64,000 bases of DNA, from assembly GCF_025460835.1 (NCBI RefSeq), contig NZ_JAMXAY010000001.1, positions 228,490-292,489 on the forward strand, read 5' to 3'. The translations under genes and the position numbers were made by a program. This stretch comes from Parapedobacter soli (lineage in GTDB: Bacteria > Bacteroidota > Bacteroidia > Sphingobacteriales > Sphingobacteriaceae). Shown piece by piece: positions 34,301 through 43,083 of the stretch (position 1 is the first letter of the stretch; every line of letters starts with the position of its first letter). The notes under the pieces are model-generated. The model did no database searches. It was not told the DNA's origin and worked only from the letters and a program-made list of their open reading frames with translations.

Positions 34301-37120
34301 CTATTTATCCTTTACGCATCGGAATCCCACCGTCGCGTTGCGTTCAAAGCCCTGTGATACACGCAATAGGTATTGCCGGTAATGCAATTCCCGTGGCCCA
34401 CCCTGCACGTACCACCAGCTCGACGTGGGGTTGAAGTAGGAACCACCCTTCATCATAATGTAGGTGTATGAGCCGCTTTTGTACACATCATTGGTGAGCT
34501 GCCAAACCGACCCAACCAAATCTTCCAAGCCATAGGGATTGGCACCGCGTTTGTAGTTCCCAACGGGATACGGTTTGCCGCCCAGGTTGGCCAGCTTGGG
34601 GTCCATGCCTTTAATCTTGTAAACCGTCAAGCTATTGGTTACCGGTTCCAGTTCGCGGGTAATATTTTTGATATCTCCTGACCACGGCCACTCGCGGCAA
34701 TCCGGTGTCTGTGCAGCGTACTGCCATTCGGTTTCGGTGGGCAGTCGCTTGCCGGCCCAGCGGGCGTAGGCTTGTGCGTCTTCATAACTCACGTAAACCA
34801 CCGGATACCGTTCTTCACCCTTAACCGGCCGGCCGTCGCGCCAGTGCTTCAGGAAGTTTACTGTATCGCTAGGGTGGTAGCCGCTTGCCCGCATGAACTG
34901 CAGAAAATCGGCATTCGTGACTGGATGTCGGTCCATCCAAAATGCTGGAAACTCGAATCCCTTGCCTTGGTTATGCTTGGGGTAGGCAATAAACTCGTCA
35001 CCATTAGTGGCGTTAAATACGAAAGATCCGGCCGGAATTTCAACCATGCCATCCGTGTTACCCACTTTGGGTGACGGCGACACATGGCTGGCCAGGCGCG
35101 GTGTGCCGGCTTCGATGGTCACTACCCGCTCGTCGAGCAGCCTGCCGTCATCAAACAGCTGAACCACCAACTTGCCCTCGTGTCGACCGAAATGTTCGAA
35201 GATGTCCAGTTCATGGTGGCCTATGGCCAACTCCACCGGTTTCTTTTCGTAGTCGGGTACACCGGCCCATATTTCGATTACGTTCCCCCGGGAAGCACTC
35301 ACGCGCAACACATTATTATGCATGGCCACTTCGAGTTCGATGGGCAACTGAGCTATACAGCCCACTTCGCCTTCGTTATTGGTGCCGAGGTCGAACCGAT
35401 CGAACGCATGGACTTTAGCCACCGTGTAAAACCTACCGTTGCGCTCAACGGGTGTAACCTCTTCATGGTTCCATAGGTCCACAAAGTGGGTACCCTCGGA
35501 GGGATTAACCTCGAATAGCGGCTCATGCAGTCCATCCGGCTTTATACTGTAGATAGTGTAGATGGTCTTTTCCGCTGTGGACCATTGGTTTACATACACA
35601 CTATCCACCAAGGTGGGAATCAAAGGCGTATACCCACGGCTCAGAAAATTATGCGTATTCTGGCGCAATATTCGGCTGGTGCGGCCCAGGTAATGGTACT
35701 GCTCATCTACCCAGTCGGGTTGACCGGGCGCAAAGATATTAAGTTCAGTACCGTATCCATTGAAAAAAGCCGTAGCGAACTCGCGCTTTATGGGTTCCTT
35801 GGCCAACTCAGCCACCCTGTAGATGGTGAACTCTGGCTTGATAAATTTATTGAGGTTGAACATGGGTGGGTAGTATAACGCATTATGCACGCGACCAGAC
35901 ACAATGCCCTGCATATCTTTCGGCACGGCGAACCCTTCGCTGTACATAATAACACCGGGCTTGGCCCGGTCTGCGGCTTCCTGCAGCTCCACACTCGAGC
36001 CTCCCTTGGTATCAAGAACCACCCCATCCGCCCCGGTATGCATAATGAGGTCATATAAGCCATCCATGTGCCCCTCATCGCGGGTGCTTTCATCCCAGGG
36101 GTTGTAGCATAAGAAAAACGCCGTGCCCTGACTACGGCAGTATTCCGCATCCCGGCGTATTCCCTCCATGCCCCCCGGTAAATCGCGAAACATGTCGAAT
36201 TGGTTTCGCTGGTCGATGCCCAATGTGGGCCATGTGGGCCACAGGCCAATGACATCGTCGCCTCCGTAGAGTCGTTTCCCACGCTCGATGAAGGCGGGCA
36301 ATCCCGACTGCCCGGTTTCACTGTCGTAGTAAAACTTGTCCCATGCCATAATCAGATGCATCACGTAGGTGTGCCTTATCCATTTGAGGTCCTCGCGTTC
36401 AAATAAGCTGTTGTCAAATGTATCGACATCGTAGAGGTAGCGTTCCTGAAAGATTTTCTTCAGCCCCGCCTGCCAGTCGCCCTGATAGGTATCGGCGAAA
36501 AAGGTATAATCGATGGATCCTCCCGGTGCAAGCGTGGTTTCAAAACGGCGGAGCGTGGCATTTTGACCACTTGCCCGGTCGCGGCGCACGAGTGCGCACA
36601 CCGACAGGTCGTCGCCGAGCGGGGAACCGCTGTAGCCGAGCTCCCAGGCGTTATCTGGCAGGATGCAGTTTACCGGGGTCCTGTTCGGGAGAAATAGGTG
36701 CGACCGCGAGAGACCATGCTTCCCCTTTCCTGTAATGTATGCAGATTTGCCGGTCCGGCCTAAAGGAACGACGTTGGCTAATACGACGGTATCGGCCGAA
36801 ACATTGGTGAACCGTAGCATCCCCTTAATACCCGGTGTGAAATCAGGGTCAGGCTTAAAGACGACTTCCATTACCTCTTTTGCTGTATTGGCGGTCAGCT
36901 GGCGATCGTCCACTTCGAATACAACCAGCGGCAGCGGTTTCACATTGACCAAGCTGGCGCCACTAGCGTCCACGAACCCCGTTACCTCGCCATGCCCAGG
37001 CGATAACGACAACTGCTTCAGCTCCTGAGCGTTCAGAGCGGAATCTGCGCACAAAGCCACGTATAACAGGAATAAGCAAGAGATGAATTTCCCAGTAGTA
37101 TCAGATAATGTTTTAATCAT
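34301..37120 (-). CDS. TIM-barrel glycosidase-like protein fused to a formylglycine-generating-enzyme fold
   Basis: Predicted 939-residue secreted protein (signal peptide to about residue 31). Residues 35-215 look like a beta-sandwich. Residues 230-500 look like a TIM barrel of the alpha-galactosidase-like kind: FFLCYNPWDES on a strand end, Asp370 in GVVLDT and Glu395 in MYSEGF are candidate catalytic acids. A beta domain follows (about 510-675). Residues 690-937 are the SUMF1/FGE-sulfatase fold (DGMVEIPAGSF, FWMDRHPVTNADF, GKRLPTETEWQYAA, GFRCV). The paired cysteines that make FGE an oxidase are absent, so this part is probably a binding module. It lies 12 bases after the GH127 gene and 36 before the ADP-ribosylglycohydrolase. 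The glycosidase family is not assigned. Confidence 0.75.
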   Translation of the reverse strand: MIKTLSDTTGKFISCLFLLYVALCADSALNAQELKQLSLSPGHGEVTGFVDASGASLVNVKPLPLVVFEVDDRQLTANTAKEVMEVVFKPDPDFTPGIKGMLRFTNVSADTVVLANVVPLGRTGKSAYITGKGKHGLSRSHLFLPNRTPVNCILPDNAWELGYSGSPLGDDLSVCALVRRDRASGQNATLRRFETTLAPGGSIDYTFFADTYQGDWQAGLKKIFQERYLYDVDTFDNSLFEREDLKWIRHTYVMHLIMAWDKFYYDSETGQSGLPAFIERGKRLYGGDDVIGLWPTWPTLGIDQRNQFDMFRDLPGGMEGIRRDAEYCRSQGTAFFLCYNPWDESTRDEGHMDGLYDLIMHTGADGVVLDTKGGSSVELQEAADRAKPGVIMYSEGFAVPKDMQGIVSGRVHNALYYPPMFNLNKFIKPEFTIYRVAELAKEPIKREFATAFFNGYGTELNIFAPGQPDWVDEQYHYLGRTSRILRQNTHNFLSRGYTPLIPTLVDSVYVNQWSTAEKTIYTIYSIKPDGLHEPLFEVNPSEGTHFVDLWNHEEVTPVERNGRFYTVAKVHAFDRFDLGTNNEGEVGCIAQLPIELEVAMHNNVLRVSASRGNVIEIWAGVPDYEKKPVELAIGHHELDIFEHFGRHEGKLVVQLFDDGRLLDERVVTIEAGTPRLASHVSPSPKVGNTDGMVEIPAGSFVFNATNGDEFIAYPKHNQGKGFEFPAFWMDRHPVTNADFLQFMRASGYHPSDTVNFLKHWRDGRPVKGEERYPVVYVSYEDAQAYARWAGKRLPTETEWQYAAQTPDCREWPWSGDIKNITRELEPVTNSLTVYKIKGMDPKLANLGGKPYPVGNYKRGANPYGLEDLVGSVWQLTNDVYKSGSYTYIMMKGGSYFNPTSSWWYVQGGPRELHYRQYLLRVSQGFERNATVGFRCVKDK

Positions 37121-37132
37121 AACGTGTTGAGT

Positions 37133-39193
37133 TTAATAAGGGACAATGAGTGGGAAAGCCGAAATCCGTAACGTGGTAGCACCATAGGGGATAAGGGTAA
37201 TCTCCTCCTCGGGCATTTCGTTAGTCGATTCGATGCCATAGATGATCCCACTATGCGGAAGTGGTCCGGCCATGCCGTTATACAGCTTCCAGGAGGGCAT
37301 CCGCTTGCCAGTGGCTTTGATTTCGATCGGTGCGTTTTCCGGGTTCCACGGATAGGATAAATCAACATTCTTCCGCTTAACCACCCGGAACGCATCACCC
37401 ATGTCTTTGTTCGAGAAGTCCATGATCCCATAGTTCCATGGCGACTCGGGATATACCTCGTAATATTCATTGCCGTAGCGATCTGGGTGATCGGTGATAG
37501 ATTTTCTCTCCCAACGCTCCGCAATCTTCAGGGCATATACAACAGGGCCCCGTTCCACGGCAACCGAATTCTCGTGCCACGTACTTGTGGTGACCTCCAT
37601 GGGCAAAGCGAGCTCCACATGGTCGCCCGACTCCCATCTCCGTTCAATTACGGCAATGTTACCTGCCTCGGTGGCACCATCCCATCGCTCTCCGTTTATC
37701 CGAATTTCTGCACCGTTACACCAAGTAGGTATGCGTAAATGGAAAGGAAATACCACGCTTTCTTCACCATTGGGGAAATGGAAGCTGAATCGAATGGCCT
37801 CATCAAATGGGTAGTGGGTCTCCTCTTCCACGGCTATGGCGACACCGTCAGCTACCTTGGCCGTAACCGCGCTGGGCGAATAGACCAATGCCGCTAGCCC
37901 ACCGTCGTGCGTGGCGTACCAGAGGTTCTGCGTAAACTTCGGCCAACCCTGATGCATGTTTGAAGTGCAACACGGATAACCGGTAAGCAGCCCGAACACG
38001 AGGTCTGTCTCACCGTGGTTGATATTGAAGTTGTAGGCGCGCCGCTGAATCTGCACCTGGTTAGCCTGTTGGAAATATTGTCGGTTCATAAAATCATCCG
38101 TGATCTGCGTAGGCAATGCATTAAAAGCCACCTTTTCCAAGTGCTCTGCAAAATCGACATCACCCGTGATTTCCAGCATCTTCTCCAAGGAGAACATCAA
38201 TTCCACCGCCGAGCAAAGCTCAGAGCCCTGCGTAGGATTGTTACCATGCAAGGCCTCATCGCCTCCATACATGCCCTGCGGTTGCCCATTAAACTTTCGG
38301 ATATCGTGGAAACCCAGCTTCACCGCATCGATATAGCGTTTGTCGGGGTTCTGCTGGTAATAGATAATAGGTTCTTTGAGGCCTTGGGCGAGATTGACAC
38401 AATGGATGCTACCGACGGTAGTCAGCATTCCGCGCTGCTCAAACTTCGTGGTAAAGTCCTTGCCTTGGCTGTGAATCAGTTCCGCCAGATCTAGCAGGAA
38501 TTCGTCTCCGGTAATGTTATACAGCCAATATACAGCCTGCAGGTTGTCGCCCGATCGGAACTCGGCCCAAAAGGTCCAGTGACCGAGGGGCTCCTCTTTC
38601 AATGTTTTCAGCTGATAATCGAAGTATTTGGTCATCAAGCGGACCACCCGCTCATCGCCTGTAGCTGAATAGTATTGCTGAAGGATTTTTAACACCACCA
38701 TTTTGGGCCACCAATCATGTGCGTTGTTACGCTGTAGACCGGGCTCGGGTCCATAATCTGTATCCGGCCCGAAATAGCCATTCGATTTCTGGCTGTTAAT
38801 CGCCCATTCCACCCACGGTTGCACCTTTGCTTTCAGTGCATTGTCATCGAGAATATAAGCAAGGGGCAATAAACCATCTATCCAGTAAGGTCCACGTTCC
38901 CATTGGTCGCCGTCACCACCCAACCAACCATTGCGCGGACCCATCACCTCTGGGTACAACGCATCGAGGTGACCGGTGGCTCCTTTTTTCTGTCGTACCA
39001 GCATCTCGTGCAGCCACCCTCGCGGTTTAATGTCGCCCAGCGGCAGCTCAATATAGGGCCTCTCGATAAGGGGCGCCCGGTTGTTCCGGTAGTTTTGAGC
39101 CGTGGTTTCCATACTATATAAACATGCGATTAAAAAAACGCATATCGGATACATCCTTCGTGCAAAAGTCATATTGTCTGTCTTGTGTGTCAT
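37133..39193 (-). CDS. GH127/DUF1680-type glycoside hydrolase (beta-L-arabinofuranosidase family)
   Basis: Predicted 686-residue periplasmic enzyme with a signal peptide (cleavage near TTAQ, residue 33). The fold is an (alpha/alpha)6 barrel plus beta-sandwiches. GH127 enzymes use a zinc-bound cysteine nucleophile. Matching residues are Glu325 and Cys327 in GSELCSAVELMF and Cys408-Cys409 in GYPCCTSNMHQGWPK; Glu313 in GGDEALHG may be the acid/base. Known substrates include beta-L-arabinofuranosides. The DUF1680 group is broad (GH127, GH146 and others), so the sugar could differ. ATG 39193 is 3 bases after the upstream stop; ATG 39172 is the alternative start. Confidence 0.88.
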   Translation of the reverse strand: MTHKTDNMTFARRMYPICVFLIACLYSMETTAQNYRNNRAPLIERPYIELPLGDIKPRGWLHEMLVRQKKGATGHLDALYPEVMGPRNGWLGGDGDQWERGPYWIDGLLPLAYILDDNALKAKVQPWVEWAINSQKSNGYFGPDTDYGPEPGLQRNNAHDWWPKMVVLKILQQYYSATGDERVVRLMTKYFDYQLKTLKEEPLGHWTFWAEFRSGDNLQAVYWLYNITGDEFLLDLAELIHSQGKDFTTKFEQRGMLTTVGSIHCVNLAQGLKEPIIYYQQNPDKRYIDAVKLGFHDIRKFNGQPQGMYGGDEALHGNNPTQGSELCSAVELMFSLEKMLEITGDVDFAEHLEKVAFNALPTQITDDFMNRQYFQQANQVQIQRRAYNFNINHGETDLVFGLLTGYPCCTSNMHQGWPKFTQNLWYATHDGGLAALVYSPSAVTAKVADGVAIAVEEETHYPFDEAIRFSFHFPNGEESVVFPFHLRIPTWCNGAEIRINGERWDGATEAGNIAVIERRWESGDHVELALPMEVTTSTWHENSVAVERGPVVYALKIAERWERKSITDHPDRYGNEYYEVYPESPWNYGIMDFSNKDMGDAFRVVKRKNVDLSYPWNPENAPIEIKATGKRMPSWKLYNGMAGPLPHSGIIYGIESTNEMPEEEITLIPYGATTLRISAFPLIVPY

Positions 39194-39196
39194 TCA

Positions 39197-41917
39197 TTAC
39201 ATCCGGGTATCCATCATCATCCGATTGATAATCCCTGCCCAGATATACGTTTTATGATAACCGCCCCACGCCACGTCGGGGCTATAAAATTCCCAGAGAT
39301 TGTTGGTGTCCTTCAATACCGAAATCATCCCCTCGGCTACGCGGTCTACCAACTCACGGGCCTCTTCATGGTAGCCGTAATCCTGCAAACCCAGCATAAT
39401 CAGGTAGTTCCACTGCACCCAAACTGGGCCATTCCAATACCCTTTGTCGTTATAGTAGCTATCTTGTGCAGATAAGGTGGGAACGCCGTATTCGCGCCAG
39501 AACTGCGCCGTATCCGTGAGTTTGTTTACCAATCGTGCGGCGCGTTGCTCATCGGCTACGCCCGCCCACAACGGCAGGAAACCGATGATCTCGTCGCGTT
39601 TCAGATCATCGACCTCCTTATAGGTAAATGTATGCGTGTCCTTGTCAACCTGATAATAGAACCCGTTGGTCTCGTCCCAAAAAGTATCGTTGATCAACTG
39701 TGTACGCCGCTCGTGATCGGCCCGCCATACCGCCGCCTCGCCATCGAGACCCAACACCAGCGCCATCTGCTCCAGCGATTTTGCTTCTTTAACGAGCATG
39801 CAATTGAGGTCAAGGCTCTCGAAATTAGTGGGGAAGCCCACTTCATCCCATACGGCCACCAATGCATCCCGTACGGATTCGAGCACAGCATGGCCACCCC
39901 ATTCACAAAGCCCATCTCCGTCGCTGTCGCGATTATCGACGATAAAGTGGAACAGCTTTTTCGACGATCCGTACATTTCGCGGAGAAACGCGGTATCTTG
40001 CGTAATCTGATATACCTCCCAGTTGAGCCAAGCATACCACGGTGCCGATGTCGTGAGTTGCCCGTTGTGCTCGATGATCTCATCGAGGTACCCCCCCGTA
40101 CGGTAGTTGATGTATCCATTCGGGTATTGCCGTTCCAGATACACGCGTTGCGAATTCATCGCCCCTCGGGGGTCGATGTCCGCGTAGGCCAGCATAGCAA
40201 TGCTTTCATGGAATACCTGCCCACCGTGCCCCCAGCCCCAAGTTGGCTCGCGCGAGAAGACATAGTAATTGTAGCTGGATTTACCTTCAGGCGGATAAAA
40301 CACCTGCCGCATCATATTAGCCGCGCTCCAGTACAAGGCTTCCTTATCGGGATCATCGAAGTCCGGACGGGGAGTATTGGCAAAGAACGCCTCGTTCTGC
40401 CGTTGGTAGGGGTCTAATGCCACATCTAACAATGGCCGTGCCGCGGACACCAGGGAGTCGGCGGGTGTCGCGATGGGCGCGACGCCACGGACAAACCGCA
40501 GATGCTTCGTGTCTCCGCCGGCTAATTGAAGGGCATGCTCGAAAGCGACCACCTTAGCATAAGGCACTGCATCTTTAATCAACGTTTCTTCAGTTCCCCG
40601 CTGTACAAATCCCAGGAACGCAGTGTGACTAACAGTAGTTACTTCAGGCTGGTGGATGCCTAGTTGGCCGTCTTCGCTGACGGGAATCACCAGATACCCG
40701 TAGGTATTATCCGGCTTCGCTGTCGTGTCCACGTAGGTATGAGCATCCACCGTTGCTACCCGCTCGTAATGCGGAGCAGGGTAATGGCGGCGGTATACCG
40801 AAAACGAACGCAGCGCGGGGTTGGCGTCCCACGTTAGCCTGACGTGGTTATGGTCATTCCGCTGCAAGTCAACACGATCCACCATCGGCAACGTAGCGGT
40901 ACGTGAAAGGTCCACATCGTACCGCTGACTCGTGGCAGCCAACCCGCCAGCTATGCGGCCCGAAAGGCCACTCGTCTCGTCATATGTCTGGATGGTGAAC
41001 TCCCTTGCCTCCCGGTTTAATAAGGCTGCCTCCAACCTGAAAAATCCGCCTTGATCCACTGCTGCGTGCATCCCTCCCCATACCGGGCTATTCTCGGTGA
41101 TGAGTTTGGCTGGGTTATCGTCCACAAAGAGCTGGAGGCGTAGGGTGTTCCGCGCACCGGCGATGCGCTGCTTTCCGGGCAGATAGGCCCGGCCATTGAC
41201 CTGAAGCATCGGTTTGCGATCGTTCTCAACCGAATTGGGTAGCTGGAAAGGTTCACCGGCCTCGCTGGTGAATGCCCCCGTAGTTGTTGGCTTCTCAGAT
41301 GACAACCAGACATTGCGAATGCTGTCCGTGTAGGGCACGTCGTGACCAAGGGTCCATGCATCCGGGTACTCTTGGTGTTCAAATAGAAGGTGGTCTCCGC
41401 GCGATACTATGTGCTGGAACGCCCGGTTAGCATTCCGCATGTAGGGGTACATGGTTAGCGCAACGGCCGTATCCGTCTTATTCGTAACCCGCAGATCCAG
41501 CAACGCCATCGTGGAACTGTGCACGACGAACCACGCCTCCACTTCAATGCCAGCGAATGGGTGGTAGTTATACCGTACCATGTCGGGATAACTCGCCGTT
41601 ATAGTCGGTGGGCGATGCATATCAGCCACGCGGTACACCCAACGGTCACCCAGTTTGAAGCCTAAGGCAATGTCGCCACCGGTATCGGTGAAAAAGTCGG
41701 CTCCCAGACTATCGACGTTATACCGGAACGCGTAACCTTGGTCGAGCACAAAATTTGACCGCTCCGGCACTGCCGCATAGGTCGTGTACAAGGGGTAGTC
41801 TTCGCCGGCGCTCAAAGACGAAAGATACGGGCGCTGGCGCTCTTGGCAGCAAGCAAAAAAACCTATCAATATCACGACGACAGCCTCTCTCACCGCCCTC
41901 AGCTTACTTCGATTCAT
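39197..41917 (-). CDS. GH63/MGH1-like glycoside hydrolase lipoprotein
   Basis: Predicted 906-residue lipoprotein (signal peptide ends in GFFACC). N-terminal beta-sandwich domains to about residue 335, a fibronectin type III-like domain about 343-428 (VRLTWDANPALRSFSVYRR), then an (alpha/alpha)6 domain about 520-900 of the GH63 / mannosylglycerate-hydrolase type. Supporting segments include WGWGHGGQVFHESIAM, DSDGDGLCEWGG, and the end GYWNGPVWVQWNYLIMLGL with FYSPDVAWGGYHKTYIWAGI. This clan covers inverting alpha-glucosidases, mannosidases and trehalases, so the exact bond is not predictable. Its start overlaps the end of the upstream gene by 14 bases. Confidence 0.82.
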   Translation of the reverse strand: MNRSKLRAVREAVVVILIGFFACCQERQRPYLSSLSAGEDYPLYTTYAAVPERSNFVLDQGYAFRYNVDSLGADFFTDTGGDIALGFKLGDRWVYRVADMHRPPTITASYPDMVRYNYHPFAGIEVEAWFVVHSSTMALLDLRVTNKTDTAVALTMYPYMRNANRAFQHIVSRGDHLLFEHQEYPDAWTLGHDVPYTDSIRNVWLSSEKPTTTGAFTSEAGEPFQLPNSVENDRKPMLQVNGRAYLPGKQRIAGARNTLRLQLFVDDNPAKLITENSPVWGGMHAAVDQGGFFRLEAALLNREAREFTIQTYDETSGLSGRIAGGLAATSQRYDVDLSRTATLPMVDRVDLQRNDHNHVRLTWDANPALRSFSVYRRHYPAPHYERVATVDAHTYVDTTAKPDNTYGYLVIPVSEDGQLGIHQPEVTTVSHTAFLGFVQRGTEETLIKDAVPYAKVVAFEHALQLAGGDTKHLRFVRGVAPIATPADSLVSAARPLLDVALDPYQRQNEAFFANTPRPDFDDPDKEALYWSAANMMRQVFYPPEGKSSYNYYVFSREPTWGWGHGGQVFHESIAMLAYADIDPRGAMNSQRVYLERQYPNGYINYRTGGYLDEIIEHNGQLTTSAPWYAWLNWEVYQITQDTAFLREMYGSSKKLFHFIVDNRDSDGDGLCEWGGHAVLESVRDALVAVWDEVGFPTNFESLDLNCMLVKEAKSLEQMALVLGLDGEAAVWRADHERRTQLINDTFWDETNGFYYQVDKDTHTFTYKEVDDLKRDEIIGFLPLWAGVADEQRAARLVNKLTDTAQFWREYGVPTLSAQDSYYNDKGYWNGPVWVQWNYLIMLGLQDYGYHEEARELVDRVAEGMISVLKDTNNLWEFYSPDVAWGGYHKTYIWAGIINRMMMDTRM

Positions 41918-43061
41918 TTCGCAGCTGCTCCTCCATTCTTAGGGCATCGTTGTAATCGACTACATAATGCCACCAGTTGTTCAGATGGCCATCTGCTTTG
42001 TTTAATCCTTTGAAATGGGGGATATGTCTATACCACCAACACATGTAGCCCAAATGACTGCAATCCCATTCTTCGCAGTTCACCGCGCGGGGATTCTCTG
42101 CCACAAGGTTTGGGTAGAAAGCCCACGAGTCGGCAAAGGTATTGACGGTCGTGGTGTTGCGGTAATCGTAGTCCGCGGTGCCGTTAGGCGGGAAATGGAT
42201 GTTGCCAATATGGGCGCCCCCCGGCGAAATACTATCGAAGGTGGTATACAGTTCCCAGTTATTCTTGTCTTCCGCTTGGCCGTCCCACCGCCCGTATACC
42301 TTTCTCATCACCGATTCGAACCGATGGCCGTAGCTTTCCATCGCCAGAGACATTTCGCGCTCATAATTTAGCCCCATCACAGTCAGTAAGTCGACGCATG
42401 ACGTCCCCTCGACGGGATTGGAGTTGAGCCAAAATGCCCCTTCGCCAGCATAGGTCGACTCCCACATACCAGCATAGGGGAATGTCCAGACCCACACTTC
42501 ATGAATTTCGCCGCGGTCGCGCATACCACAGAAACCGTAATGGTCGATCAGCGCCGCGTAGTCGAAGGTGGTCCCCCTTTCCCGAAAGGTTTCCCAATTC
42601 GGGTCCGCAAGGTAAGTGAACACCTCGTCTTTCGTCATCAAGGTATCAGCCTCCTTGAATCTCGTAAAAAAAAGATCATCGTCTATCACTTCTACGATTT
42701 CGTACTTGACCGCCCCACCGCTCACTGAGATAAGCGTATCCCGGTAATCTTCCATCAGTTTGCGAGGGTCGTGCCATGTAAAGGTATAGCCGGGCGTTTT
42801 GAACACCTCATGTAACCGCTTATTGTCAGCTGAAGGAACCCTGGGATCTTGGATTACCACGGCTACTTTGACCGTGATGGGATCGGCCACCTCAAGCGAC
42901 GTTTTTGACCCATCGGATACGCCGTCTTCTGTTGTGCCAACACCCCCCGAACATGCCATGGCGCCTAGCAAGGAACACGTAATTATAAATCCAAATGTAA
43001 AGAACAGCTTGTTTTTCAAACGCACGCACCATAATAGTAGTTTCTGATGAGCTTGAGCCAT
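41904..43061 (-). CDS. unrecognised lipoprotein with Trp/His/Cys-rich motifs
   Basis: Predicted 385-residue lipoprotein: signal peptide ends in LLGAMAC (Cys37), then a low-complexity Gly/Asp/Ser linker. I do not recognise the family. Motifs that look conserved and functional: EVWVWTFPYAGMWEST (188-202), LNYEREMSLAMESYGHRFES (231-250), GGAHIGNIHFPPNG (281-294) and CEEWDCSHLGYMCWWYRHIP (329-348), then LNNWWHYVVDYN. Several His, Glu and Cys residues could bind metal, and the Glu-rich helix with GHRFES recalls metallopeptidase helices without matching HExxH. It sits between the DUF5007-like lipoprotein and the GH63-like enzyme, overlapping the latter, so an enzymatic or glycan-binding role is likely. 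Confidence 0.75.
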   Translation of the reverse strand: MAQAHQKLLLWCVRLKNKLFFTFGFIITCSLLGAMACSGGVGTTEDGVSDGSKTSLEVADPITVKVAVVIQDPRVPSADNKRLHEVFKTPGYTFTWHDPRKLMEDYRDTLISVSGGAVKYEIVEVIDDDLFFTRFKEADTLMTKDEVFTYLADPNWETFRERGTTFDYAALIDHYGFCGMRDRGEIHEVWVWTFPYAGMWESTYAGEGAFWLNSNPVEGTSCVDLLTVMGLNYEREMSLAMESYGHRFESVMRKVYGRWDGQAEDKNNWELYTTFDSISPGGAHIGNIHFPPNGTADYDYRNTTTVNTFADSWAFYPNLVAENPRAVNCEEWDCSHLGYMCWWYRHIPHFKGLNKADGHLNNWWHYVVDYNDALRMEEQLRNESK

Positions 43062-43083
43062 ATCGCAAGTATGTTAAAAGAAA

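Noticed and set aside
34991-37120. formylglycine-generating enzyme activity for sulfatases
   Set aside because: The FGE fold is present in the C-terminal part of this gene, but the catalytic cysteine pair is missing and there is no sulfatase gene in the window.
39545-40417. 290-codon plus-strand open frame
   Set aside because: It lies wholly antisense to the GH63-like gene, its translation has no domain, and long antisense frames are expected in DNA of this composition.
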